Assembly (NCBI GenBank): GCA_039182715.1
Contig: JBCDBY010000200.1
Coordinates: 1 to 8,498, forward strand
Source: JBCDBY01 sp039182715
Lineage (GTDB): Bacteria > Planctomycetota > PLA2
Direction: 5' to 3'
DNA length: 8,498 nt
The position numbers were made by a program, and so were the translations under genes. Positions 1 through 7,381 of this stretch are shown piece by piece. The notes beneath the pieces were generated by a model. That model did not search any database. It saw only the letters and a program-made list of their open reading frames with translations, and was not told the DNA's origin. How positions within the stretch are numbered: the stretch's first letter is position 1; each line of letters begins with the position of its first letter.

Positions 1-728
1 GCCACGAGCCGGGCGGCCGCATCCGACGGGCTCCCGAGCCATCGCCAGAGCAGACGAACCGGCCACGGAGCGCTGCTCCCTCGCCCGGTCATGCGGGTCC
101 GCGTCGCCCCCGGGTCGATGGCGAAGAACTCCACGCCGTCAAGCGCGTGAACGTCCGCGAGATGGGCGTTCAGTACCGACCACGCGAACTTCGACTCCGC
201 GTACGCGCCGAGCAGACCGGCGCGCGTTCCGGTTCGAAGCGCGGCCACGTCGAAGCGCCGCACCGACTTGAGCGCGGCTGTCGACGGCGTCACCACGACG
301 GCGCGTCCCCGACGATTCGCCGCCTGTTTGAGCGTCGGAAGCAACTCGTTCGTGAGCAGATAGGGTGCGACGGTGTTGATCTCGAAGTGCAGCTCGTTTC
401 CGTGCGTGGAGTGCGCGAGGTCGTTGCGCAGGACGCCGGCATTGTGGAAGAGCGCGTCCACCGCATCATGACGCTCGCGTACCCGACGCGCCGACGACTC
501 GATCGACGCATGCAGGGCGAGGTCCGTCTCGAACACGACGCATTCGACATCCGGACGTTCGGCCCGCAGCTCGTCGAGCAGCGGCTGCGTCCTCTCTTCG
601 CTTCGATTGAGCAGCACCAGTCGCCAGCCTTTCGCGGCGAGCCGTTTCGCAAGGGCGCCGCCGATGCCGTCGACGGCCCCGGTGATGACCGCCACCGGCG
701 CCGAATCGGCCGATTCGTCGTTGTGCAT
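1..728 (-). CDS. Short-chain dehydrogenase/reductase (SDR), 3' end cut by window edge
   Basis: This is an NAD(P)-dependent oxidoreductase of the SDR superfamily, expected to be cytoplasmic. About 242 codons are visible and no stop is reached. Seen: a Rossmann nucleotide-binding motif TGAVDGIGG at residues 16-24, NAG at 96-98, the catalytic pair Tyr176-x3-Lys180 in YAESK, and a PG motif in DPGATRT near 206. The likely catalytic Ser (Ser149 in VVVTPSTAA) lies about 27 residues before the Tyr, a spacing like that of retinol-dehydrogenase/WWOX-type SDRs rather than the shorter classical type. NR at 41-42 after the second strand hints at NADP(H) preference (inference). The ATG at 728 is preceded by AAGGAGGAG with a 9-nt gap, so the start is well supported. 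The gene follows the outer-membrane factor after 46 bp on the same strand with no visible terminator, suggesting it is the last visible gene of the efflux operon. The substrate is unknown. Confidence 0.9.
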   Translation of the reverse strand, partial: MHNDESADSAPVAVITGAVDGIGGALAKRLAAKGWRLVLLNRSEERTQPLLDELRAERPDVECVVFETDLALHASIESSARRVRERHDAVDALFHNAGVLRNDLAHSTHGNELHFEINTVAPYLLTNELLPTLKQAANRRGRAVVVTPSTAALKSVRRFDVAALRTGTRAGLLGAYAESKFAWSVLNAHLADVHALDGVEFFAIDPGATRTRMTGRGSSAPWPVRLLWRWLGSPSDAAARLV

Positions 729-737
729 GGACTTCGT

Positions 738-746
738 CTCCTCCTT
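738..746 (-). promoter_or_regulatory. Strong Shine-Dalgarno site of the SDR gene
   Basis: AAGGAGGAG on the minus strand lies 9 nt before the ATG at 728. It is the strongest ribosome-binding site in the operon. It fixes the SDR start and gives this gene its own initiation signal, unlike the overlapping genes upstream. Confidence 0.7.
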
Positions 747-774
747 CGATATGGGAAAGGCCTCGAACCCCGCA

Positions 775-2235
775 TCATTCCGACGCATCCCCGTCTGCGT
801 TGGCGCGGGGTTTCGCCGATTCGGGCGGCGACCACCCGCCGCCCAGCGATCGCTGGAGCGTGATGTAGGTCGTCGTCACCTCCGCACGGCTCGTGATCAA
901 GCTGTCTTCGGCCGCGAAGAGCTCCCGCTCGCTGTCCAGCACGTTCTGGAAGTCGCTGCGGCCCTCGAGGTAGAGCTGACGCGACAGGTCGGCCGACTGT
1001 TTGGCCGCGAGGGACGCCCGGCGCAGCGCTTCGGTTCGTTCGATCTGGCGCGCGTGCCGAAACATGGCGCCCTCGACCTCTTCGAACGCCTTCAAGACCG
1101 CCGACCGATACCCGATCGCCGCGATGTCGGCCGCCGCCTCCTGGGCCCGCACGCCGTTCCGAGCCCGTCCACCATCGAACAGGTTCCACGAGAAAGCGGG
1201 GCCGATGCTGATGCCGAGGCTGTCCGCATCGAACAGCGACCGGAATCGGGTCGAGTTGAACTGGAGGGAGCCTGCAAGGCTGAACCGCGGGTACAGCTCC
1301 CCGAGCTCGACGCCGATGCGAGCGACCTCTGCCGCCAGGGTTCGCTCGGCGGCACGCACGTCCGGACGACGACGAAGAACGTCGGCCGGAATGCCGACGG
1401 AGATCGTGATCGGCGGCGAGGGGATGACGCCGGGCTCCCGCAGTTCGTCCATGAGCGCGGTCGGCTTGTCGCCGAGAAGCACGGCGAGACGCAGCGTCCG
1501 ATCGCGCACATCGGCCTGCAGCGTCGGCAGCTCGGCTTCGGTGTTCGCGAGGTTCGTCTGCGCCTGGGCCACATCGAGTTGCGGCGCGGCGCCGTTCTCG
1601 AACCGGGTCGTGGTCAACGACAGGCTCTGCCGCTGGATCTCGATGTTCCGGATCGCCACGCCGAGTCGCTGCTGCGCGGTGCGAAGCGCGACGTACTCGG
1701 AGGCGACCTCCGCCGCGAGGATCAGCCGAACGTCATGGAGATCCTCGGACGTTGCGGCCAGGTCGGCGTCCGCCGCCTCGACGAGACGGCGAACACGTCC
1801 CCAGACATCGAGTTCCCATCCGAACTCGAGGCCAAGCGCCAGCGTGTCGAACTCGACCGAGTTGCCGAGTCCCGGGACGCCGTTCTGGCTCAGGCGCTCC
1901 CACGTGTAGGAACCGGTGCCGTCGAGATCGGGAAAGCGTTCCCCGGCCGAAATCCCGCGAATCGCCGCGGCCTGCCGGACCCGCTGGAAAGCGGTCGCGA
2001 GATCGAGATTCGAGGCGAACGCGCGCTCGATCAGACCATCGAGCAACGGGTCTTCCAGCCCCTCCCACCACGTCTCGACGGATTCGGGATCGGCTGCGTT
2101 GAATGCCGGTTCGTCGCCGGCCGACCACTGCGGGTCGGCCTGCGTCACGGGCTTTTCGTAATCGGGCCCGATCGCCTTGCAACTGCAAACCGCGAGGACC
2201 GCCAGCGCGATGACGTGTGCGGGGCGACGACGCAT
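775..2235 (-). CDS. Outer-membrane efflux lipoprotein, NodT/OprM-type TolC family
   Basis: This is the outer-membrane channel of a tripartite RND exporter; trimers form a beta-barrel with a periplasmic alpha-helical tunnel. It is 486 aa, normal for the NodT family. A short lipoprotein signal (MRRRPAHVIALAVLAV) is followed by CSCKAIGPDYEKP; the second Cys occupies the usual lipidation position before GPDYxxP. Other family signatures are WWEGLEDPLLDGLI near residues 57-70, FGWELDVWGRVRR, the internal repeat start PADVLRRRPDVRAAE followed by LYPRFSLAGSLQ, and FSWNLFDGGRARN. The two halves each carry the helical repeat. The ATG at 2235 is preferred over an in-frame start at 2355 because it immediately precedes the signal peptide and its A is shared with the TGA of the pump gene (TGATG), a translational-coupling arrangement. 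The C-terminal tail after GGGWSPP is polar and probably disordered. Confidence 0.95.
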   Translation of the reverse strand: MRRRPAHVIALAVLAVCSCKAIGPDYEKPVTQADPQWSAGDEPAFNAADPESVETWWEGLEDPLLDGLIERAFASNLDLATAFQRVRQAAAIRGISAGERFPDLDGTGSYTWERLSQNGVPGLGNSVEFDTLALGLEFGWELDVWGRVRRLVEAADADLAATSEDLHDVRLILAAEVASEYVALRTAQQRLGVAIRNIEIQRQSLSLTTTRFENGAAPQLDVAQAQTNLANTEAELPTLQADVRDRTLRLAVLLGDKPTALMDELREPGVIPSPPITISVGIPADVLRRRPDVRAAERTLAAEVARIGVELGELYPRFSLAGSLQFNSTRFRSLFDADSLGISIGPAFSWNLFDGGRARNGVRAQEAAADIAAIGYRSAVLKAFEEVEGAMFRHARQIERTEALRRASLAAKQSADLSRQLYLEGRSDFQNVLDSERELFAAEDSLITSRAEVTTTYITLQRSLGGGWSPPESAKPRANADGDASE

Positions 2236-5200
2236 CACGACGTCTTCATCCCGAAGCGCTCGGCGCAAAGCACATAGATGGTCGGAATCACGAGCAGCGT
2301 GAGGGCCGTCGACAGCGCGAGGCCTCCGATCATGGCCCACGACAGTCCGGTCCACATCGGCCCCCCGAAGAGCGCGAGAGGAAGCAGACCGCCGATCGTG
2401 GTCAGCGTCGTGAGCAGGATGGGTTTCATGCGCACCAGCCCGGACTGGGCAACGGCCTCGCGCAATTCGGTTCCGTCCGCAATCATCGACTCGATGAAGT
2501 CGATGAGCACGATGGCGTTGTTGATCACCGTCCCGCCGAGCGCCACGATTCCCAGCAGAGGCATGAAGCCGAGCGGGGATCCGCTGAGGAAGAGACCCAG
2601 CATGGCCCCGATCAGCGCGAGCGGGAACGCGGTGAGCACCACGAGCGGCTTGAAGATGGAGTTGTACTGGACGAGCAGCACGAGGAAGATCGCCACGATG
2701 CTGATCGAGAAGGCGGCGCCGATCTTCTGTTGGGACTCGACCGAGTCTTCGAACTCCCCACCGATCTCGAGGCGATAGCCGAGCGGGAGCGGCTCGACCA
2801 TCGTTTCCAGACGGGCTCGCAGTTGCTCGGTGAGGTTGTTGGCCAGAAACCCGTCGGCGACCTGGGAACCGACCGTCAGGCAGCGCTCGCGGTCGTACCG
2901 GGCGATGGTGCCGTACTCGAAGCCCGCGTCCACGTCGGCGACGGCCGTGAGGGGCAGCGTCCCATCCGGCGCGCGGATCGACGCCTGGTCGAGGCTTTCA
3001 ATCGACTCGCGCTCCGATTCCGTCAGACGAAGGATCACGTCGACGAGGTGGTCGCCTTCACGAAAGGTCGTGAGGCGCCCGCCGGCATAGAGCAGACCGA
3101 GCTCCTCGGAAATCGAGCGGCTCGTGACCCCCGCCAGGTAGGCACGATCGGAGTCCACGCCGACCTCGATCGTGTGGACCATCTCGCCCCAATCGTCCGC
3201 CGGCATGACGGTGCCGGGCGTCTCGTGAAAGGCGTTGAGCATCCCGCGCCCCACCGATCGCATGACGTCCAGATCCCGTCCAATGAACCGGAACTCGACC
3301 GGATTGCTGACCGGCGGACCGGTCATGTACGGCCGCACGTCGATGCGGGCACCGGGAATCGTCGCGACCTCGACGCGCAACTCGTCCACCCAGGCGCGAC
3401 TCACCTCCGCCGCCGACGTGTTGACGAGAATCATCGCGTAGTGCGGCACGCTGTGCTCGGGGTCGAGGGAGAGGATCAGTCGGGGCCCGCCCGAACCCAC
3501 GAACGTGGTGGCGCTGACCAGACGATCAACGCCCTTCTCGGATCCGCCGCGACTCGTGCGCAGGATCGCCCGCTCGACTTCGGCCGCGATTCTCTCGGTC
3601 TCCTCCGTGGAGGTCCCGACGGGCGCCGTGACGTGGACGAAGAACTGGTCGCGCACGCCCCCCGGGAAGAACGCCGTCCCCACGACCGGCATGAGCCCGA
3701 GGGACATGAGCACGGCAAGCCCGGCGGCCGACAGTGTGATCAGCCGGTGGGAGACGCACCAGTGAATCAGCCTCGTGTAGATCTCCCCGACGCGCGTCGT
3801 GCGACCCGTCTTTGTCGGATTCGGCCGCAGGATCCACGAGCACATCATCGGGGTCACCGTCATGGCGACCAGATAGCTGCTCAACAGCGTCGCCGAGACG
3901 ACGATCGGCAGGCTCCGCACGTACTCCCCGGACGCACCCGCCATCGTCACCATCGGCAGGAACGCGCCGACCGTCGTCAGCGTCGAGGACAGGATCGAAC
4001 GGGCGAGGGAGTTCGCGCCGTCGATCGAAGCCTGTTCGCCGGGCACGCCCTCGTTCAGCAGGCGCTGCACGTTGTCGGTGACGACGATGGCGTTATCCAC
4101 GACCATGCCGAGCACGATGATCAGCGACGCGATGGCGAACTGCTCGAGCTCGACTCCGAAGGAGGGAACCACGGCAAGCGCGGAGATCATGCAGAGCGGG
4201 ATGGCCGTCGCCATGACGAGCGCGGGCCTCCACCCCATCATCAGGAAGGCGACGAAGAGCACGATCACGATCGCCTGCCAAAGGCTCTCGACGAAATCGG
4301 CGATCAACGAGTCGACCTGTCGCGGCAGGTCGTTGACGCGCGAGATCTCGAGCCCTTCGGGAAGCGACGTCTCGCGGAAACGCTGGACGACCGTCTCGAT
4401 GTCGCTCCCGAGCTGCACGACGTTGCGGCCCTCTTTCATGGTGATGCCGAGCAGCACGGCGCGCGGAGCGTGGTCGTCCGTGGAGTGGAACCGCACGAGA
4501 CTCCGGAGTGGGTCCTCGGGTCCGCGCACGATCCGAAAGGGCAGGTCGCGCACGGTGACGGTGCGGTTCCCGTCCACCGAACGGAGGGGCACGCTCTCGA
4601 TCTCGTCGGTGGACAGCAGCTCGCCCGTGGGACGGATCGGAAACCTTCGTTCGGGGGTCACCAGCATCGCGCCGCTGTTCGCGATGTTTCGTTCATCGAT
4701 GGCCGCCGCCAGTTGATCGCTCGTGATGCCGAGTTTGGCCCACTGCGCGGAATCGATCTCGAGCGTGATCGTCTCGTCGGGCACACCCATCGTGGAGACG
4801 CTCGCAACCGCCTCGATCCGCTTGAGCTCGGTCTCGAGATCGCTCGCCACCAGCTCCAGCTCCCGATACGAGTAGGGCGTGCCGGGCTCGGTCCCGGTCG
4901 TGTGGATGACGACGCACACGGACGAAACGTCGCCGAAGTCCGAGTTCACGAAGGGCTGGCCACAACCGTCGGGGAGCGAGCCGCGCACCGTGTCGACCTT
5001 GTCCCGGACGAGGTCGAAGGTCTGATCGAGCGTATCCTCCAGCACCTCGTCGACGAGCGTGATGTCGATGCGCGAGTAGCCCGTTCGGGAAAAGCTCTCG
5101 ATGGTGTCGACCTCTTCGATCTGCGCAATCGCATCCTCGAGCGGATCGGTGACCAGCTCCTCCATCCGGAGCGCCGAAGCCCCCGTCCAGTAGGTTTCCA

Positions 5201-5339
5201 CGAGCGCGGAACGAATCGTGATCCGGGGATCTTCCCGGCGCGGCATCGACGTGAACGTGTTCCAGCCCACGATCACGACGAGCGCCATGAGCACGAACGT
5301 CACCGGCTTGTGGGTGAGAGCGATCTTCGGGAGATTCAC
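2235..5339 (-). CDS. RND efflux transporter permease subunit (AcrB/MexB superfamily)
   Basis: This is the inner-membrane pump that captures substrates from the periplasm or membrane and drives them into the outer-membrane channel, normally at the expense of the proton gradient. It has 1034 aa, the standard RND length. The internal duplication is clear: TM1 at about 11-29, a first periplasmic loop to about 350, a TM2-TM6 block at about 352-505, TM7 at about 533-553, a second loop, and a TM8-TM12 block at about 875-1025. In TM4 the AcrB Asp-Asp pair reads Asp415-Asn416 (MVVDNAIVV), and in TM10 the AcrB Lys940 position is Asn940 (TVINNAIVLIDF). RMKPILLTTLTTIGGLLPL in TM11 is typical. LPDGCGQPFVNSDFGDV at about 122-138 resembles the LPDGVxGPFxNDxFGDV stretch of a non-AcrB drug-efflux subgroup. 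The heavy-metal CusA/CzcA subgroup is unlikely. The start is a GTG overlapping the adaptor stop by 4 bp (GTGA). The substrate cannot be read from sequence. Confidence 0.95.
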   Translation of the reverse strand: MNLPKIALTHKPVTFVLMALVVIVGWNTFTSMPRREDPRITIRSALVETYWTGASALRMEELVTDPLEDAIAQIEEVDTIESFSRTGYSRIDITLVDEVLEDTLDQTFDLVRDKVDTVRGSLPDGCGQPFVNSDFGDVSSVCVVIHTTGTEPGTPYSYRELELVASDLETELKRIEAVASVSTMGVPDETITLEIDSAQWAKLGITSDQLAAAIDERNIANSGAMLVTPERRFPIRPTGELLSTDEIESVPLRSVDGNRTVTVRDLPFRIVRGPEDPLRSLVRFHSTDDHAPRAVLLGITMKEGRNVVQLGSDIETVVQRFRETSLPEGLEISRVNDLPRQVDSLIADFVESLWQAIVIVLFVAFLMMGWRPALVMATAIPLCMISALAVVPSFGVELEQFAIASLIIVLGMVVDNAIVVTDNVQRLLNEGVPGEQASIDGANSLARSILSSTLTTVGAFLPMVTMAGASGEYVRSLPIVVSATLLSSYLVAMTVTPMMCSWILRPNPTKTGRTTRVGEIYTRLIHWCVSHRLITLSAAGLAVLMSLGLMPVVGTAFFPGGVRDQFFVHVTAPVGTSTEETERIAAEVERAILRTSRGGSEKGVDRLVSATTFVGSGGPRLILSLDPEHSVPHYAMILVNTSAAEVSRAWVDELRVEVATIPGARIDVRPYMTGPPVSNPVEFRFIGRDLDVMRSVGRGMLNAFHETPGTVMPADDWGEMVHTIEVGVDSDRAYLAGVTSRSISEELGLLYAGGRLTTFREGDHLVDVILRLTESERESIESLDQASIRAPDGTLPLTAVADVDAGFEYGTIARYDRERCLTVGSQVADGFLANNLTEQLRARLETMVEPLPLGYRLEIGGEFEDSVESQQKIGAAFSISIVAIFLVLLVQYNSIFKPLVVLTAFPLALIGAMLGLFLSGSPLGFMPLLGIVALGGTVINNAIVLIDFIESMIADGTELREAVAQSGLVRMKPILLTTLTTIGGLLPLALFGGPMWTGLSWAMIGGLALSTALTLLVIPTIYVLCAERFGMKTS

Positions 5340-7180
5340 CGCCCGCCCTCGCTCGCAGCCGGCTGACGCGTGACGGCGTCGCCATCCTCGACGTACTGCA
5401 TGCCTCGCACCACGACGGCATCGCCATCGCCGAGTTCAGGCGCCGTGACGCGTCGGTAGGCGCCGGAGCTCTCCTGCAGGTCGACCGAGATCTCCCGGGC
5501 CACGCCGTCCCGGACGACGAACAGGAGGCTGTCGCCGCTTCTCGGAACGATCGCGGTCGCGGGGACCCAGAACCCGGGCTGCGGCAAGCCGGCCGTCAAA
5601 CCGACCCGCACCACGTCGCCGGGACGAAACGCGAACTGCCTCCCCCCGACCGCGATGCCGGCCTCGTCGGCCTCGTTCGGATCGAGGATCAGCATGTCGC
5701 CGACTCCGAGCTCGGGGGTCACCTCGATCCGTCGCAGCGACCATGTGTCCAGCTGCGCCCATGCATCGGTGAGCCGAATCGGTACGCGTTGCGGAACCTG
5801 CCGGGCGCCGGACCGAGCCGATCGGTCCAACCCGCCGCGCAGGGCGAGCACGAATGTCTCTCCGTCACGCTGCAGCAGGCAGGAGACGTTGATGTAGAGG
5901 TGATCGCGGGGCGTCCCGGGCAGCCGAACGACCGGGAACAGATCCGCGATCGACGTCGATTCGACGCCGTTTGCCTCGGAGTCGAGCAGTGGATTGGGCA
6001 GAATGAGACCGATCCGGAAGGTTCGCGTGCCGCTGTCCGCGACGCTTGCCTTCTCGAACACGACGCCGGCAAACTCGTCCGGTTGGTTGCGCGCGGCGGT
6101 TCCATCGGTGTAGATCGGCATGCGCATCCCGATGGCGAGCTCGCGTTCCTCGCGCGCCGAAACGGTGATGACGACCTTGACGGCCGACTCCATCGTCAGC
6201 TCGAGGATCGGCGTTCCCGCGTTCGCGTACGCACCCCGTTCCACGTGACGCGCCGTCACGCGGCCCTGGAACGGCGCGCGGAGGACGCTGGACGCGAGGT
6301 CGGTCCGGGCCTGCTCGAGTGCGTTGACCAGCTCGGCGCGCGACGCCTGGAGGGAGACGAGGTCCGCCTGTCGCACCCGGAAGTTGCCCTCCGTCTCCGC
6401 GCGGGAGGCGATCGCCGACTGTTCGCTTTGAAGGGCTGCGTCCAGCGCCGCCCGCGCCTGCGCCAGGCTGGCCGTTGCCGTTCGAAATCCGGATTCGCTC
6501 TGATCGAGAACCGACTGCGCGACGGCTCCCGACTGGATAAGGACGCGATCGCGCTCCACGGTCGTGCGCGCGAGCTCGAGCTCCGCCTCTTCCGCGGTCA
6601 CCGACTGGCGCGCGGACGCAACGTCCGCCGAGGCGGCGGAGGCCGTCGCTCTCGCGCTCTCGACGCGGGCGGGGAAGACGGTGCTCAGTTCGACCTCGAG
6701 CGCGTCGATCTGCCGATCGGTCGATGCGAGCGAGAGCTCGGCCGCCGTGACCGCCTGCCGGAATCGCGTGGGGTCCATGACGGCGAGCACGGTTCCTTCG
6801 CGCACCGGCCGACCCTCGCGATCGAGCAGCAGTGCCCCCTTGCCGTCAAACTGCGGTCCGTCCGCCGGCTCGCCGAGGTCGACCACATCGGTCACGAGCC
6901 CGGCCACGTCGAAGCTCACGTCCGACCGCCGGTACGGCTCGACGACGCCGGCCACGAGGGTCTCGCTGCGCGGTATCCCGGACCTGAGCGTCATGACCGT
7001 CACCGGCTTCGGCGGCGCCGCCGTTCCGGCGATCTCGTCCTGGCCGCATCCCATCGGCCACACGCCGAGAAACAGCAGCCACGCGAATGCGGAGAAAGAA
7101 GAACGCCTCGTCGACGGGGGCGCGAGATGGAGCCCTCCCGATCGCGAGTCGTTTCGCTGGTGTCTTGTGTCGAGTGACAA
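5336..7180 (-). CDS. RND/HlyD-family periplasmic adaptor lipoprotein, unusually long
   Basis: This is the membrane fusion protein linking the RND pump to the outer-membrane channel. It has 614 aa, whereas family members are usually about 350-450 aa. After a charged N-region there is a hydrophobic stretch AFAWLLFLGVW and a lipobox PMGC, so Cys45 is probably lipidated. The first lipoyl half lies at about 82-136, interrupted by an extra segment around 102-125. An Ala-rich coiled-coil hairpin covers about 140-297. The second lipoyl half is VLRAPFQGRVTARHVERG at about 299-316. A beta-barrel follows, then two segments that both resemble the membrane-proximal domain, at about 437-500 and 547-605. 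The start is TTG at 7180: it has GGGAGGGG 9 nt upstream, an in-frame TGA lies further upstream, and no other start precedes the signal peptide. It is the first gene of the operon, and its TGA overlaps the pump GTG. Confidence 0.93.
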   Translation of the reverse strand: MSLDTRHQRNDSRSGGLHLAPPSTRRSSFSAFAWLLFLGVWPMGCGQDEIAGTAAPPKPVTVMTLRSGIPRSETLVAGVVEPYRRSDVSFDVAGLVTDVVDLGEPADGPQFDGKGALLLDREGRPVREGTVLAVMDPTRFRQAVTAAELSLASTDRQIDALEVELSTVFPARVESARATASAASADVASARQSVTAEEAELELARTTVERDRVLIQSGAVAQSVLDQSESGFRTATASLAQARAALDAALQSEQSAIASRAETEGNFRVRQADLVSLQASRAELVNALEQARTDLASSVLRAPFQGRVTARHVERGAYANAGTPILELTMESAVKVVITVSAREERELAIGMRMPIYTDGTAARNQPDEFAGVVFEKASVADSGTRTFRIGLILPNPLLDSEANGVESTSIADLFPVVRLPGTPRDHLYINVSCLLQRDGETFVLALRGGLDRSARSGARQVPQRVPIRLTDAWAQLDTWSLRRIEVTPELGVGDMLILDPNEADEAGIAVGGRQFAFRPGDVVRVGLTAGLPQPGFWVPATAIVPRSGDSLLFVVRDGVAREISVDLQESSGAYRRVTAPELGDGDAVVVRGMQYVEDGDAVTRQPAASEGGR

Positions 7181-7189
7181 AGCGCCGAA

Positions 7190-7197
7190 CCCCTCCC
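7190..7197 (-). promoter_or_regulatory. Shine-Dalgarno site that decides the TTG start of the adaptor
   Basis: GGGAGGGG on the minus strand ends 9 nt before the TTG at 7180. No ATG or GTG exists in frame between the upstream stop and the signal peptide, so this site is the main argument for a TTG start. Confidence 0.6.
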
Positions 7198-7221
7198 GTC
7201 AAGGTCGCCTCGCCGCACGAG

Positions 7222-7254
7222 GCTATCCACGCGGATAGTATCCATTTGGATAGC
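7222..7254. promoter_or_regulatory. Tandem palindromic operator, probably bound by the adjacent TetR regulator
   Basis: Four half-sites occupy 33 bp: TATCC-ACGC-GGATA, one G, then TATCC-ATTT-GGATA. The palindromes are CTATCC-N4-GGATAG at 7223-7238 and TATCC-N4-GGATA at 7239-7252, with a 15-bp repeat period. The whole block is also a dyad centred on the G at 7238, with outer arms GCTATCC and GGATAGC. TetR-family dimers bind such short palindromes, and some members load two dimers on one site. The site lies between the TetR gene and the pump operon and covers the predicted -10 element, so repression of the operon is the expected role. That the neighbouring TetR binds here is inference. Confidence 0.75.
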
Positions 7255-7265
7255 AGGAGTGGCAA
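7237..7265 (-). promoter_or_regulatory. Sigma70-like promoter of the efflux operon
   Basis: On the minus strand, TTGCCA (7265-7260, 5 of 6 to the consensus -35) is followed by a 17-bp spacer and GATACT (7242-7237, 4 of 6 to the -10). Transcription would start near 7230, about 50 nt before the TTG of the adaptor. The spacer and -10 lie inside the right palindrome of the operator, and the left palindrome covers the start region. The overlap with the operator supports the call more than the motif match alone. Confidence 0.5.
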
Positions 7266-7363
7266 CCCTCCCGAGACCACCGCGAGCAACGAAGTGCGTG
7301 CTCGACGCAGCCGTCAACCCAAACGGGGCGGAAGCATCGGCAGGACAGATCCCGCAGCCGAAT

Positions 7364-7378
7364 TCAATCGGCGATTGA
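7364..7378. repeat. 15-bp perfect inverted repeat just after the TetR stop
   Basis: TCAATCG and CGATTGA flank a single central base, 3 bp beyond the TAG of the regulator gene. As RNA it could form a 6-bp stem with a 3-nt loop. There is no U-tract after it in the direction of the regulator gene, so it is a poor intrinsic terminator. It could be a minor protein-binding site or a weak 3' hairpin. The rest of the 7266-7381 interval shows nothing I can name. Confidence 0.35.
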
Positions 7379-7381
7379 CGA

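Noticed and set aside
729..774. A terminator between the outer-membrane factor and the SDR
   Set aside because: No stem-loop with a U-tract is visible in these 46 bp; the only signal is the SDR ribosome-binding site.
607..2277. A plus-strand open frame of 556 codons antisense to the outer-membrane factor
   Set aside because: It has low-complexity Arg-rich composition, crosses the gap between two clear minus-strand genes, and shows no recognisable motif.
2236..2355. A 40-residue N-terminal extension of the outer-membrane factor from an upstream start
   Set aside because: The extension overlaps the pump gene's end and is Arg-rich. The ATG at 2235 directly precedes a lipoprotein signal and shares a base with the pump stop.
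2217..5366. A plus-strand open frame of 1049 codons antisense to the RND pump
   Set aside because: The translation is extremely rich in Arg, His, Asp and Gly, without domains or membrane segments, as expected for the antisense of a GC-rich gene with strong codon bias. The minus-strand pump has full family signatures.
5789..7177. A plus-strand open frame of 462 codons antisense to the adaptor
   Set aside because: It is Arg- and Gly-rich shadow coding opposite a clear lipoprotein adaptor gene.
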